Of a stretch of DNA of 64,000 nt, positions 24,324-32,729 are shown one piece after another. Under the pieces are notes generated by a model that was not told where the DNA came from, did not search any database, and worked only from the letters and a program-made list of their open reading frames with translations. The position numbers and the translations under genes were made by a program. Position 1 is the first letter of the stretch, and each line of letters starts with the position of its first letter. Source of the stretch: Candidatus Thiomargarita nelsonii (GTDB lineage Bacteria > Pseudomonadota > Gammaproteobacteria > Beggiatoales > Beggiatoaceae); NCBI GenBank assembly GCA_000785145.2, contig JSZA02000009.1, positions 54,049 through 118,048 of the forward strand. Direction: 5' to 3'.

Positions 24324-26744
24324 TTAGTTATCAGTTTTTTTTTGACTCCGCCGAACTAAACGTAGTGCATTAGCAACCACTAACAAGGAGCTAAAAGACA
24401 TCCCAATCGCTGCCATCCAAGGCGCCACCCAACCTACCGCTGCTGCCGGTAAAGCCAATAAATTATAACCAATTGCCCAAGCCACATTTTGACGAATAAT
24501 TTTCAATGTTTGACGGGCAGTATTAATACCTATCAATAAATTGGGCAATTGTTCCGTCAATAAAATCATATCCGCACTCGCACGGGCGACTTGTGTGCCC
24601 CCGCCCATTGCAATCGACACTTGCGCTTGTGCCAGCACCGGCGCATCATTAACACCATCGCCTATCATAGCCACTATTTCACCTTTTTCTTGTAATGACT
24701 TGACAGCTTGCAATTTATCTGTAGGGCTCAGAGCATAGCCGACATTTTCAATCCCCACCGCCTTTGCCACGCGCTGTGCAGCCAGCGCATGATCGCCGCT
24801 CAATAGGCTAACAGATTTACCTTGTTCTTGTAAGGATTCGACTAATTCTCGTGCCCCTGCGCGAATTTCATCAGCAAAGAGAAATGCAGCGTAGATCGTC
24901 TGAGCATCAGCGAATAAAACCAGCGTATTGCCTTCATGTTCTACATTAACTTTTAGCCCCGTTTGTGTACTAATAAAAGCGGGCGTACCAACAAAATAGC
25001 GTTTACCCGCGATCTCACCTTGCATCCCCGCCCCCGGATAATTAGTCACCTTGCTGGCACTCATCCCCGCCTTTGAACAAGCCTCTACCAAAGCGCGAGC
25101 AATCGGATGTTCAGATTGCCGCTCTAAAGCAACAGCATACTGTAAACAATCTGCTGGACTCAAATCTGCAAAAGTGTGCGTATCCAACAAGCGTAAACGT
25201 CCATCCGTCAACGTCCCCGTTTTATCAAAAACAAAATGGGTAGCGCGTGCTAAACTTTCTAAAGCATGTCCCCGTGTTGTCAATAAGCCGGCACGAGTCA
25301 GAGTACTCGTAGCGGCAGTAATAGCAGTAGGCGTTGCCAATGATAGCGCACAAGGACAAGTCACGACTAAGACGGAAAGCGTAATCGCCAGCCAAGCCTC
25401 TGGATTGACATGCCACCAATACACTGCTACGCCCAAAGCTAACAATAGCACTCCGAATACAAACCATGAAGCCACGCGATCCGCTAATTGCGTGAGCGCC
25501 GGTTTTTCCGTTTGGGCGCGTTCCAGTAAACGTAAAATGTGTGAGAGCACCGTATCCACACCGATCTTATCGACTTGCATTTTTAAAGGATTATCAATAT
25601 TCACGGTGCCAGCAATCACAACCTGCCCCGGCTTTTTAGTCAGCGGATAACTTTCGCCCGTGAGCAAAGATTCATCAACACTAGAATGTCCCTCTAAAAT
25701 AGTGCCATCGGCAGGAATATTTTCACCCGGGCGGATGAGTACCCTATCTCCGACAAGCAAATCAGCCACTAAGACTAATTCTTCACCCGCTGCACCTAAA
25801 CGAGTCGCCATACTTGGCACCAGATGCACAAGACTTTCAGCCGCTTGTGCGCTGCGTTGCCGAGCGACGAGTTCAAAATAGCGCCCCGTCAGCAGAAAAA
25901 ACACAAACATAGCAATTGAATCATAATAAACATGTCCATGATTGCCACTGAGCGTCGTCCAAAGGCTGCCCACAAAAGCGAGACTAATACCTAATGCAAC
26001 GGGCACATCCATGCCGGCTTGCCCATGCCTCACATCGCGCCATGCACTTTTGAAAAAGGGTTGAGCGGCGTATAACAAAATAGGCGTGGTCAGTATAAAA
26101 TTAATCAAGTAAAACAACAACTTAAATTCAGAATCCCCCGCTCCCGCATACAAGGCGATTGAAAACATCATCACTTGCATACCTAGCACACCGGCAACGC
26201 CAATACGGCGTAAATGTTGTTTGCGCTCACGATCAAGGACTTCTTGTTGACGGGCGGGATCATAAGGATGAGCGACATAACCGATACGGCTCACCGCCTG
26301 TAAAATATCACTTAAAAGAATACGCGACTCATCCCAACGAACGCGGGCGCGATGTGTAGAATAATTGACTTGGACATCAATGACACCGGGCAGAGTACGC
26401 AAATGACGCTCATTTAACCAAACACAAGCAGCGCAAGTGATGCCTTCTAAAATTAAAGCCGCTTCGCGGATATGTTCATCTTCATAACGCACAAAGCGTT
26501 TTTGAATAGCAGGATTATCATAAACAGTGGTTTGTTGGATAAAATCAGGGACTAATTCTTGTCCCGTAGGCGCATGACTGGTACGGTGTTTATAAAAATC
26601 TGGCAAACCAGCATCAACAATCGCTTGAGCGACTGCCTGACAACCGTGACAACACATTGGTTGAGCTTTGCCCTCAATTGTGACGCATAAATTGAGATTA
26701 TCGGGGACTGGTAAGTCGCAATGATAACAGTGGGTTTGTGACAT
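24324..26744 (-). CDS. ccoI: Copper-transporting P-type ATPase for cbb3 oxidase assembly
   Basis: 806-aa P1B-type ATPase (CcoI/FixI). The N-terminal Cys cluster YHCDLP...MCCHGCQAVA is typical of the CcoI subgroup, followed by an HMA domain with CAAC (ITCAACVW). Then come the TGES actuator motif, the CPC membrane copper site (TCPCALSLATPTA), DKTGTLTDG phosphorylation site and GDGVNDAPVLA. It exports Cu(I) across the inner membrane for the CuB site of cbb3 oxidase. ATG at 26744 gives MSQTHCYHC; 7 extra codons upstream lack support. Followed by ccoS. Confidence 0.94.
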   Translation of the reverse strand: MSQTHCYHCDLPVPDNLNLCVTIEGKAQPMCCHGCQAVAQAIVDAGLPDFYKHRTSHAPTGQELVPDFIQQTTVYDNPAIQKRFVRYEDEHIREAALILEGITCAACVWLNERHLRTLPGVIDVQVNYSTHRARVRWDESRILLSDILQAVSRIGYVAHPYDPARQQEVLDRERKQHLRRIGVAGVLGMQVMMFSIALYAGAGDSEFKLLFYLINFILTTPILLYAAQPFFKSAWRDVRHGQAGMDVPVALGISLAFVGSLWTTLSGNHGHVYYDSIAMFVFFLLTGRYFELVARQRSAQAAESLVHLVPSMATRLGAAGEELVLVADLLVGDRVLIRPGENIPADGTILEGHSSVDESLLTGESYPLTKKPGQVVIAGTVNIDNPLKMQVDKIGVDTVLSHILRLLERAQTEKPALTQLADRVASWFVFGVLLLALGVAVYWWHVNPEAWLAITLSVLVVTCPCALSLATPTAITAATSTLTRAGLLTTRGHALESLARATHFVFDKTGTLTDGRLRLLDTHTFADLSPADCLQYAVALERQSEHPIARALVEACSKAGMSASKVTNYPGAGMQGEIAGKRYFVGTPAFISTQTGLKVNVEHEGNTLVLFADAQTIYAAFLFADEIRAGARELVESLQEQGKSVSLLSGDHALAAQRVAKAVGIENVGYALSPTDKLQAVKSLQEKGEIVAMIGDGVNDAPVLAQAQVSIAMGGGTQVARASADMILLTEQLPNLLIGINTARQTLKIIRQNVAWAIGYNLLALPAAAVGWVAPWMAAIGMSFSSLLVVANALRLVRRSQKKTDN

Positions 26745-26835
26745 AATATTTAAGGTAACGAACAAAACGTCGTGTAAAAATTCATAAGTTTAGTTTAGAA
26801 TAGACATTTTACACTCATCCCATAGGAACATATTT

Positions 26836-27333
26836 ATGTCAGCAGTAAAAATGCAAACCAATCATGGCACCATTGTCATACAACTCAATCCTGAAAAGGC
26901 CCCCAAAACGGTTGAAAATTTCTTGAATTATGTCAATTCAGGATTTTACAATGACACCTTATTTCATCGCGTTATTAGCAACTTTATGATACAAGGCGGT
27001 GGCATGACGACGGGGATGGCTGAAAAAATGACCAATCCACCGATAGAAAACGAAGCCACCAACGGATTGACTAATACAGTCGGCACAATTGCGATGGCAC
27101 GGACATCTGATCCACATTCAGCCAGTTCGCAATTTTTCATCAATGTTGGCGACAATCACTTCCTGAATCATTCAGGGAAAACGGCGCAAGGTTGGGGCTA
27201 TTGCGTGTTTGGCGAAGTCAGTGAAGGGATGGATGTTGTGAATAAAATCAAAGAAGTAGCGACAACGAATCGTGCCGGTCATCAGGATGTGCCCGTTGAT
27301 GATGTCCTTATTGAAAGTGCTGAAGTTGTGTAA
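26836..27333 (+). CDS. ppiB: Cyclophilin-type peptidyl-prolyl isomerase B
   Basis: 165-aa cytoplasmic cyclophilin. The catalytic segment is [14 protein letters not shown], with [23 protein letters not shown] and the WGYCVFGEV strand. No signal peptide, hence PpiB rather than PpiA. It accelerates proline isomerisation during folding. RBS is AGGA about 8 bp before the ATG. Divergent from ccoI. Confidence 0.95.
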   Translation: MSAVKMQTNHGTIVIQLNPEKAPKTVENFLNYVNSGFYNDTLFHRVISNFMIQGGGMTTGMAEKMTNPPIENEATNGLTNTVGTIAMARTSDPHSASSQFFINVGDNHFLNHSGKTAQGWGYCVFGEVSEGMDVVNKIKEVATTNRAGHQDVPVDDVLIESAEVV

Positions 27334-27438
27334 AGCTTAAATTAAGGTAAGGCGCGTACTAATTGCAGTAGCGACTTGGTAGGCGATAAATCGCCTACTA
27401 CGAACTTACAATTTTCTGGCAGATTTTAGGAGTTCCTT

Positions 27439-27915
27439 ATGTCTATTCAAAAAAATATATAAAAAATTAATCGTATTTATTTAGATGCTGCACCTATCAT
27501 CTACTACATCGAAGATAAAGAGGAGTACCAGCAATCCACCCAATATATTTTCTATAGGATAGATGATGGCAAATTAACCGTAGTCACTTCATCTATCCTC
27601 TTATCTGAAGTTTTAGTGATGCCATTTCGTCAAGAATTGATTCAACAAGTTGAGGACTATCGTCAAATATTGACTACTGCTGAAAACACTGAGTATGTGC
27701 CAATCTTAGATGAAGAAGCAGCAACAAATGCGGCAAAATTGAGAGCTATTAATCAATCCTTAAAGATGCTTGATGCCCAGCATCTTGCCATTGCAATACA
27801 ATCTAATTGTGACTCATTTCTAACTAACGATGTCAAACTTAAAAAAGTAACGGGATTACCAGACAAGTTCAAGATAATATTACTTGGTGAACTTGAAAAA
27901 GAACTAAGTACCTGA
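27439..27915 (+). pseudogene. PIN-domain toxin with an in-frame TAA at codon 8
   Basis: A good RBS (AGGAG) and ATG at 27439 open a frame that hits TAA at 27460-27462, then continues in the same frame as a complete PIN domain: RIYLDAAPIIYYIED (first Asp), SSILLSEVLV (Glu), LDAQHLAIAIQSNCDSFLTND (Asp cluster). PIN proteins are Mg-dependent RNases, usually VapC-type toxins. The first residues after the stop contain no ATG/GTG/TTG before the catalytic Asp, so translation of an active protein would need readthrough or a non-standard start. Most simply a recently inactivated toxin. Confidence 0.75.
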
Positions 27916-27986
27916 GCCATATTTCCCCTTAAAAGTAAGACTACCGATAGTTATTTATTATTTATTATTAATAATAAGGAGTGATT

Positions 27987-28202
27987 ATGTCTCATATTAA
28001 AACGTTGTTGAAACAAGTTGATTGTTTGAGTGTTGATGAACAGAAAGAATTATTGACCATTTTAAATAAAAATATAACCAAACAGGAACCGCCCAAAATA
28101 CGTCGTAAGTGGCGTAGTATTCGTGGAACGGCACCTAATCTCTTAAAGGGAGAAGATGCTCAAGCATGGATATTGCGTCTAAGAAGTGGTGATGCCACTT
28201 AG
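27987..28202 (+). CDS. Small putative antitoxin
   Basis: 71 aa: an amphipathic N-terminal helix with LLKQVDCLSVDEQKELLTIL, a basic middle (RRKWRSIRG) and C-terminal KGEDAQAWILRLRSGD. Start ATG 27987 with AAGGAG upstream. Not recognised as a named family, but the N-terminal LSVDEQKELL pattern resembles DUF2281-type antitoxins, and it follows a PIN gene by 71 bp. Antitoxin role is inferred from position. Frame intact even though the neighbours carry stops. Confidence 0.55.
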   Translation: MSHIKTLLKQVDCLSVDEQKELLTILNKNITKQEPPKIRRKWRSIRGTAPNLLKGEDAQAWILRLRSGDAT

Positions 28203-28327
28203 AGTCTCAATGCCATATCGTGCAGGACAACGATATACCTGCTCGGTTCGGAGGGATTACGGTTGAAGTCGATTTGGACAGCGTAAAGCCCCGTTAGGTT
28301 GGTAGAACTCACTCTCTTAGGTTCAAT

Positions 28328-28507
28328 ATGTCAGTACAACTGACAATAGATTTACCCTAAGAGGCTTTTTCCATCCTGCGTACTCATCCTGACAACTTTG
28401 TTAAAGAAATGCGTCTTGCGGCAGCAGTCAAATGGTTTGAAATGGGTCAAATTTCACAAGCGGTTGCGGCAGAATCTGGGTGCGTGGGACACACCCTACA
28501 CATTTAG
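28328..28507 (+). pseudogene. UPF0175-family antitoxin fragment with an in-frame TAA
   Basis: The frame starts MSVQLTIDLP, hits TAA at codon 11 (28358-28360), and continues in frame with EAFSILRTHPDNFVKEMRLA and AAVKWFEMGQISQAVAAESG, the UPF0175 (VapB-like) core. Homologous sense codons at the stop are normally Gln or Glu, so a single C-to-T or G-to-T change explains it. The 3' end is cut by a fragment of the GTGCGTGGGACGCACCC repeat. Together with the PIN gene this suggests a dead toxin-antitoxin locus. Confidence 0.65.
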
Positions 28508-29040
28508 GATTGCAAAAACCAAATCAAAACCCCTTGTGCCAAGACAATTAACCAGTACACTAACTGAAAAGAGCCTTTGACGGTTTTGTGCCGAAAAAAC
28601 TTTTGTGCAACTAATCCAGCAGGCGAACCTCCAAGGATAGCTAATCCATGAAGTATCCATTCTGGCACTCTTAATCTCTTTCCTCCTGCAATCATTTTGT
28701 CATATCCATACATCAAAAAAGTGCTAATGTTTATTGCCACAAAATAAGCAATAATAATTTGCAGATGTTGCGATAAGTACCAAAAAATCCCCAGCATTAA
28801 AAATGCTGAAATAATACCAAAGATGAAATAAGGAGAACGTTGTTTCCTACCTGCTATAACCGAAGCGGCTGACAGCCCTTTGGTGCTCTCTTCGACTTCA
28901 AAGTCAACGCTTTGTCCTTGAAAAAGCGCGTTAGCATTGCTGACATTGGAGATGTGTACAAAGATGTTTTCTTGGTACGCATCACTACGGATAAATCCGC
29001 AGCCTTTGCTTGGGTTGTAATTGATGATTATACCTTGCAT
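28504..29040 (-). CDS. Cold-shock domain / DUF1294 membrane protein
   Basis: 178 aa. The N-terminal ~65 residues are a cold-shock nucleic-acid-binding domain (KGCGFIRSD, NIFVHIS RNP-like strands). The C-terminal part has about four transmembrane helices with the DUF1294 motif YGYDKMIAGGKRLRVPEWILH and LGGSPAGLVAQKFFRHK. This fusion is common in proteobacteria; its role is unknown, possibly membrane-linked RNA binding. Start ATG is unambiguous. Repeats of the GTAGGGTGCGTCC type lie upstream. Confidence 0.85.
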   Translation of the reverse strand: MQGIIINYNPSKGCGFIRSDAYQENIFVHISNVSNANALFQGQSVDFEVEESTKGLSAASVIAGRKQRSPYFIFGIISAFLMLGIFWYLSQHLQIIIAYFVAINISTFLMYGYDKMIAGGKRLRVPEWILHGLAILGGSPAGLVAQKFFRHKTVKGSFQLVYWLIVLAQGVLIWFLQS

Positions 29041-29447
29041 TTTTTATGCCGAAAATTAGTGAGGTGAATTGATTGTGTCTTCCTAAATTCACTATGGGGG
29101 CTTCCTCGTTCTCAAACAATAGTTCGTTCATAAACCGGCACCATCATGGGTCCGTTGAGTGGTGAGCAAGCGTAGGGTGCGTCCCACGCACATTCTTGAT
29201 GTCGCTGTAGGGCGTTCCATAACGAGGTTTAGCTTCGCTGTTTCGTAGTTTATTTGTGCGTAGGACGCACCCTACGCTCACTGAGAAATCGGTCGTGATC
29301 ACATTTTTTCATTGATGTAACCAGATAAAATGACAACGATGAAAAGCGACAATTATAATCCCACTACATTGATGATAAAGGCCATAAAAAAGCCTACCGT
29401 GCCGAAATTATCGTTTAGGAGTCCAAGATTTATCTTGGACGAGCCGT
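29041..29447. repeat. Intergenic repeats of the GTAGGGTGCGTCCCACGCAC family
   Basis: A long inverted pair, CGTAGGGTGCGTCCCACGCA (29171-29190) and the inverse near 29258-29280, and an AGGAGTCCAAGATTTATCTT copy at 29417-29440. Same arms occur at 52646-52782. No gene seen. Confidence 0.7.
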
Positions 29448-30626
29448 TCAATTCGCAACCTCGTTCAACCCCTTAACAAAGGCTGATAAACTGGAATGGG
29501 GCATCATCACCAATTGTTTGGTGTTGTGCTCACAATGGCGTTTGATCCAGTTCATTGCGTCATGGCTGATAGCATCCAGCGGACAGAATATCGCATCGGC
29601 TTGTGAAAGATTGGCACCCAGTTTTGAGTGACCATCCTCCCGCACGCCATCATGATGGATAAAACGACCATTGTATTGTTCAACCAAGTGACGAAAATGG
29701 CTGCACTGGCTGGGGCGACCTCCAACGAAGAGGATACAGCGTCCACAGAGGTTTGGACAGTTTGGGTCACATGATTCAGGACAAGTTAGAGTGGATAAGT
29801 GCTGTTCTAAACTATCACGCTCTTGCTGGGTTTGAGCCAGTCTCTGTTCAAAATTCAAATAACGTTCTTCTGTGCGTAGAGCAACCGATTTCCAATTTTT
29901 AGCCTCCTTTTCCATACGCTCTCCCCGTTCCTGTTCAAGGCTCACTTGCTTGCACAATTCTTTTGTTTGTTTTTTGAGTTGCCTTATTAGAGGCTCTTTT
30001 TCCAAAGTCTCTCGTTGCTTTTGAATTTTATCCAATTCACTTTCCACTTTTTCGGCGCGAGTCAAACTGTTTTTTAAACTATGAATCAGCTTGTCTTTTT
30101 CTTTCAAACGTTTTTGAGTCTCGACAAAGGCATCGGCAAGTTGTTTTTCTAGGTCTTTTGTGCGCCGCCGTAATATGCTCAGTTCTTCCAGGTCAACACG
30201 GATCGATGCCCCTGACAAGTGTGAGAGCATGTGTATTTCTCCGTAAATTTTGTCAAGTAGATCATCGGGAACCAATGGGTGTGTCACTAAAGCCCAATAG
30301 GCACCGGCGACTTCTCCACTGTCGATGGCATTTTGCCACATTGTTTTTAAGTCGGATGCTGACTGTATTTTGGCACATTGCTTGATTATACGTTGGTACT
30401 TTTGGTCAAGGTGCTTTTGCAGCTTCCGATTGGCATAATCGGATTCTCCCGCGATTCCAACAAAAATTCGATGCAGTTCATGATCGCTCATGTTTGATTT
30501 GGGGAGAAATTTTACCTTGCGGTAAATTTGTCGTAGCTCTTTCAATGTGAGACAGGTTCCAATGATGCTACAATGAAATTGTGTATCAAGTTCGCATAGT
30601 TTTGTACGTTGCATAGCTTTCTCCAT
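29448..30626 (-). CDS. Coiled-coil DUF2325 protein
   Basis: 392 aa. The first ~190 residues are helical; ~190-320 is a long coiled coil rich in K/E/Q (EKDKLIHSLKNSLTRAEKVE...). A Cys cluster CPESCDPNCPNLCGRC follows, then a C-terminal DUF2325 domain (ILFVGGRPSQCSHFRHLVEQ, FIHHDG, DAIFCPLDAISHDA). The ATG at 30626 (MEKAMQRTKL) is chosen; the frame is open a further 39 codons, but those are translated CCAAAGCTGAAGCTTTGG repeats. DUF2325 proteins are often near metal-handling genes; function unproven. Confidence 0.8.
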   Translation of the reverse strand: MEKAMQRTKLCELDTQFHCSIIGTCLTLKELRQIYRKVKFLPKSNMSDHELHRIFVGIAGESDYANRKLQKHLDQKYQRIIKQCAKIQSASDLKTMWQNAIDSGEVAGAYWALVTHPLVPDDLLDKIYGEIHMLSHLSGASIRVDLEELSILRRRTKDLEKQLADAFVETQKRLKEKDKLIHSLKNSLTRAEKVESELDKIQKQRETLEKEPLIRQLKKQTKELCKQVSLEQERGERMEKEAKNWKSVALRTEERYLNFEQRLAQTQQERDSLEQHLSTLTCPESCDPNCPNLCGRCILFVGGRPSQCSHFRHLVEQYNGRFIHHDGVREDGHSKLGANLSQADAIFCPLDAISHDAMNWIKRHCEHNTKQLVMMPHSSLSAFVKGLNEVAN

Positions 30627-30720
30627 TCCAAAGCTGAAGCTTTGGACTCCAACAACATTTTCCAAAGCTGAAGCTTTGGACTCCAACAACATTTTCCAAA
30701 GCTGAAGCTTTGGACTCCAA
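30627..30720. repeat. Three tandem inverse-orientation palindrome copies
   Basis: CCAAAGCTGAAGCTTTGG plus ACTCCAACAACATTTT repeated with a 34-bp period just upstream of the DUF2325 start codon. The sequence is the reverse-oriented variant (GCTGAAGC rather than GCTAAAGC) of the array that follows. Confidence 0.88.
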
Positions 30721-30732
30721 CTGACATTATTG

Positions 30733-31165
30733 TTGGAGTCCAAAGCTTTAGCTTTGGCTTTTATTTTCAGTTGGAGTCCAAAGCTTTAGCTTTGGCTTTT
30801 ATTTTCAGTTGGAGTCCAAAGCTTTAGCTTTGGCTTTTATTTTCAGTTGGAGTCCAAAGCTTTAGCTTTGGCTTTTATTTTCAGTTGGAGTCCAAAGCTT
30901 TAGCTTTGGCTTTTATTTTCAGTTGGAGTCCAAAGCTTTAGCTTTGGCTTTTATTTTCAGTTGGAGTCCAAAGCTTTAGCTTTGACATTATTGTTGGAGT
31001 CCAAAGCTTTAGCTTTGGCTTTTATTTTCAGTTGGAGTCCAAAGCTTTAGCTTTGGCTTTTATTTTCAGTTGGAGTCCAAAGCTTTAGCTTTGACATTAT
31101 TGTTGGAGTCCAAAGCTTTAGCTTTGGCTTTTATTTTCAGTTGGAGTCCAAAGCTTTAGCTTTGG
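30733..31165. repeat. 12-copy tandem array of a 25-bp palindromic repeat
   Basis: TTGGAGTCCAAAGCTTTAGC (followed by TTTGG) starts at 30733, 30771, 30809, 30847, 30885, 30923, 30961, 30994, 31032, 31070, 31103 and 31141. The period is 38 bp with spacer CTTTTATTTTCAG, or 33 bp with ACATTATTG. Spacers are identical rather than unique, so this is not CRISPR. The first minus-strand microprotein ends inside the last copy. Confidence 0.95.
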
Positions 31166-31281
31166 CTTTTATTTTGAGTGGATGAACATCTTGGGCAATT
31201 TTGACATTGTTTTGAACATTTGTGTTTGCCATTGGATTTCGGTTGTTTTTTGACAACAATAAACGTAGCACGATCAGACAT
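31156..31281 (-). CDS. 41-aa Cys-rich microprotein
   Basis: ATG at 31281 with AAGGAAT 8 bp upstream; encodes MSDRATFIVVKKQ, then a KHKCSKQCQNCPRC cluster (CxxxCxxCxxC), a plausible zinc or iron-sulfur site. Its stop codon lies in the last copy of the repeat array. It sits between two DUF2325 genes on the same strand, one of which carries a similar Cys cluster. No family recognised; coding inferred from RBS, Cys pattern and context. Confidence 0.55.
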   Translation of the reverse strand: MSDRATFIVVKKQPKSNGKHKCSKQCQNCPRCSSTQNKSQS

Positions 31282-31325
31282 AATAAAATTCCTTATTGTA
31301 GGAGTCCAAGATTTATCTTGGACGT

Positions 31326-31412
31326 TTATTTAAAAGCACTGGCGACTATCAGTCCAACTGCCAACAATGCCATTAGGGCGATGTAAAAATTCAGCATTTT
31401 GTCTATGTTCAT
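31326..31412 (-). CDS. 28-aa single-pass membrane microprotein
   Basis: ATG at 31412 with a strong RBS (GAGGAGG, 7 bp upstream) encodes MNIDKMLNFYIALMALLAVG followed by LIVASAFK and stop. One transmembrane helix with a short charged N-terminus. It starts 12 bp after the DUF2325 stop on the same strand. Too short for homology; the strong RBS argues it is translated. Confidence 0.6.
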   Translation of the reverse strand: MNIDKMLNFYIALMALLAVGLIVASAFK

Positions 31413-31424
31413 AGTAAGCCTCCT

Positions 31425-31712
31425 CTATGCAAATCCACATTTATCCAAAGAACGGGCTAAGTCGCTGAGATTGCGTCTACAGGCAATAAAGGGAATTTGT
31501 TGCGCTTTCGCTTGTTTTCTGAAATTGGACATCACGTTATGACCTACAAAATCAGTAAATAAAATCATCACTTTTGCATCGGACATACTGACAATTAGTC
31601 CACCTTGGGCTCTGGGACGACGTCCCGTAATATGTTTTAACACGGATAATCCACGCTCTTTCAGTAATTTTTCGATATTACCCAAACGATCTGCACCGAT
31701 AATAATAGCCAT
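31425..31712 (-). CDS. DUF2325 protein, stand-alone
   Basis: 95-aa protein consisting of one DUF2325 domain: MAIIIGADRLGNIEKLLKER, VKHI-like LKHITGRRPR, AKVMILFTDFVGHNV, IPFIACRRNLSDL. Such small proteins are regularly found near iron or sulfur genes in gammaproteobacteria, but no biochemical function is established. First gene of a minus-strand group with two microproteins and a longer coiled-coil DUF2325 protein. AT-rich upstream region with GATAATTATTCGCAT near 31738-31752 could hold a regulator site (Fur-like, weak). Confidence 0.8.
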   Translation of the reverse strand: MAIIIGADRLGNIEKLLKERGLSVLKHITGRRPRAQGGLIVSMSDAKVMILFTDFVGHNVMSNFRKQAKAQQIPFIACRRNLSDLARSLDKCGFA

Positions 31713-32033
31713 TTGTTATTTCATTTTTTGTGTTAATGATAATTATTCGCATATATAAATTAACAGTGTCACTCACAGTGAGTGATTTTGTGGTTGGGTA
31801 TCTTAATGCAAATGAGAATTAATATCAACTATTTTTTTTGATATAAAAATTATAAAGACCTCAGAGGTTTTGAAAACCTCTGAGGTCTGGGCAAGTTTAA
31901 AAAAAAAACCTTGAAACTTCGTTTCAAGGTTTTATTTCTCGTTCCGTTGCTCCGCAAAGGAATGCCTGCTAGGACGCGAGGCAAACTGCAAGCCAAAAAT
32001 AATGCGAATTGCAGGACGCGGGAGCGTCCGGGC
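31713..32033. other. Intergenic region with hairpins
   Basis: Two strong hairpins: AGACCTCAGAGGTTTTGAAA and its inverse (31856-31888) and AAACCTTGAAAC/GTTTCAAGGTTT (31905-31932), both terminator-like. From ~31937 an inverted-repeat element starts (CTCGTTCCGTTGCTCCGCAA), whose other arm is at 32186-32211. No gene seen. Confidence 0.65.
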
Positions 32034-32168
32034 CAATGCCATTAAGTTAAGCAAAATCCCATACATGTAGGGTGGCTATTGCTCCGCGTATCCACCTGAT
32101 TAATCTATAAATTCAGGGGGAGGAGCGGAGCGATATCCACCCTACATGAGCTTAACTTAATGGCATTG
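32034..32168. mobile_element. MITE copy 1 (135 bp), nested in an inverted repeat
   Basis: Ends CAATGCCATTAAGTTAAG and CTTAACTTAATGGCATTG; flanking duplication AGCGTCCGGGC (32023-32033 and 32169-32179). It interrupts a larger palindrome whose arms are at ~31937 and ~32211. The interior differs from other copies (TGTAGGGTGGCTATTGCTCC). Confidence 0.92.
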
Positions 32169-32537
32169 AGCGTCCGGGCAGGCATTCCTTTGCTCCGCAA
32201 CGGAACGAGAGCTAAAGGGCACATACGAGAAATAGAAGTTTACCCCGGCGGCACAGCACCATCCAGGACTCTAGTTGCACCCACGGGGGTATCAACAGAG
32301 AGTGAAATCGGTCAATGAGGCATTAAGAGCTTTGTCAAAAATTATTCAACAACACCAGAAAATTGCCTAACAAAGTCATTTTTTCTCGTTCCCACGCTCC
32401 GCGTGGAAACAAGAAAAAAATTCTCATTTGCCAGCAATGCAATTTTTAACATCTTTCAAAGAAATCCGATTTTTTTAAAAAATCGGATTTCTCGAATCCA
32501 CCCCAAAATTATGGGGAAATCTGGAGCAAAAAAGTAC

Positions 32538-32565
32538 TTGACAACACATAAGAGTGTGCTAATCT
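32538..32565 (+). promoter_or_regulatory. Promoter-like repeat, copy 1
   Basis: TTGACA, 16 bp, TAATCT. The spacer holds CACATAAGAGTGTG, an imperfect inverted repeat that could be an operator. The 32-bp block AAAAGTACTTGACAACACAT and following bases is duplicated 108 bp downstream. Confidence 0.5.
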
Positions 32566-32645
32566 TTGTGGCCGCCACCACAATGTAAATGAAAATAGCG
32601 TAAGGAGTCCAAACTTGAGTTTGGAAAAAAAAATCAAAAAAGTAC

Positions 32646-32673
32646 TTGACAACACATAAGAGTGTGCTATTCA
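32646..32673 (+). promoter_or_regulatory. Promoter-like repeat, copy 2
   Basis: TTGACA, 16 bp, TATTCA; same operator-like CACA...TGTG spacer as copy 1. It lies 57 bp upstream of the MITE-interrupted gene start at 32730, so this copy could drive it. Confidence 0.5.
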
Positions 32674-32729
32674 GTTTTTGAACTGCGCCATTGTTAACGA
32701 TTATTATTAACAATGTGAGGAAGTATTCA

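Larger units (their letters stand above)
32180..32729. other. Gap with repeats, possible gene debris
   Basis: Around 32230-32320 a short stretch reads REIEVYPGGTAPSRTLVAPT and, after a frameshift, NEALRALSKIIQQHQK; it looks like coding debris of no recognised family. A hairpin AAATCCGATTTTT / AAAAATCGGATTT lies at 32464-32492. Two promoter-like repeats follow. Confidence 0.45.

Noticed and set aside
24298..24335. Short tandem TTATCAG repeat as a regulatory iteron
   Set aside because: Only four imperfect units between ccoI and ccoS, overlapping the ccoI end; no other sign of an origin or operator.
25051..25650. 199-codon plus-strand frame inside ccoI
   Set aside because: Antisense shadow of a conserved P-type ATPase; composition mirrors the opposite codons.
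30733..31165. CRISPR array
   Set aside because: Repeats are regular, but the spacers are the same two short sequences over and over and the unit also occurs singly elsewhere; no cas genes.
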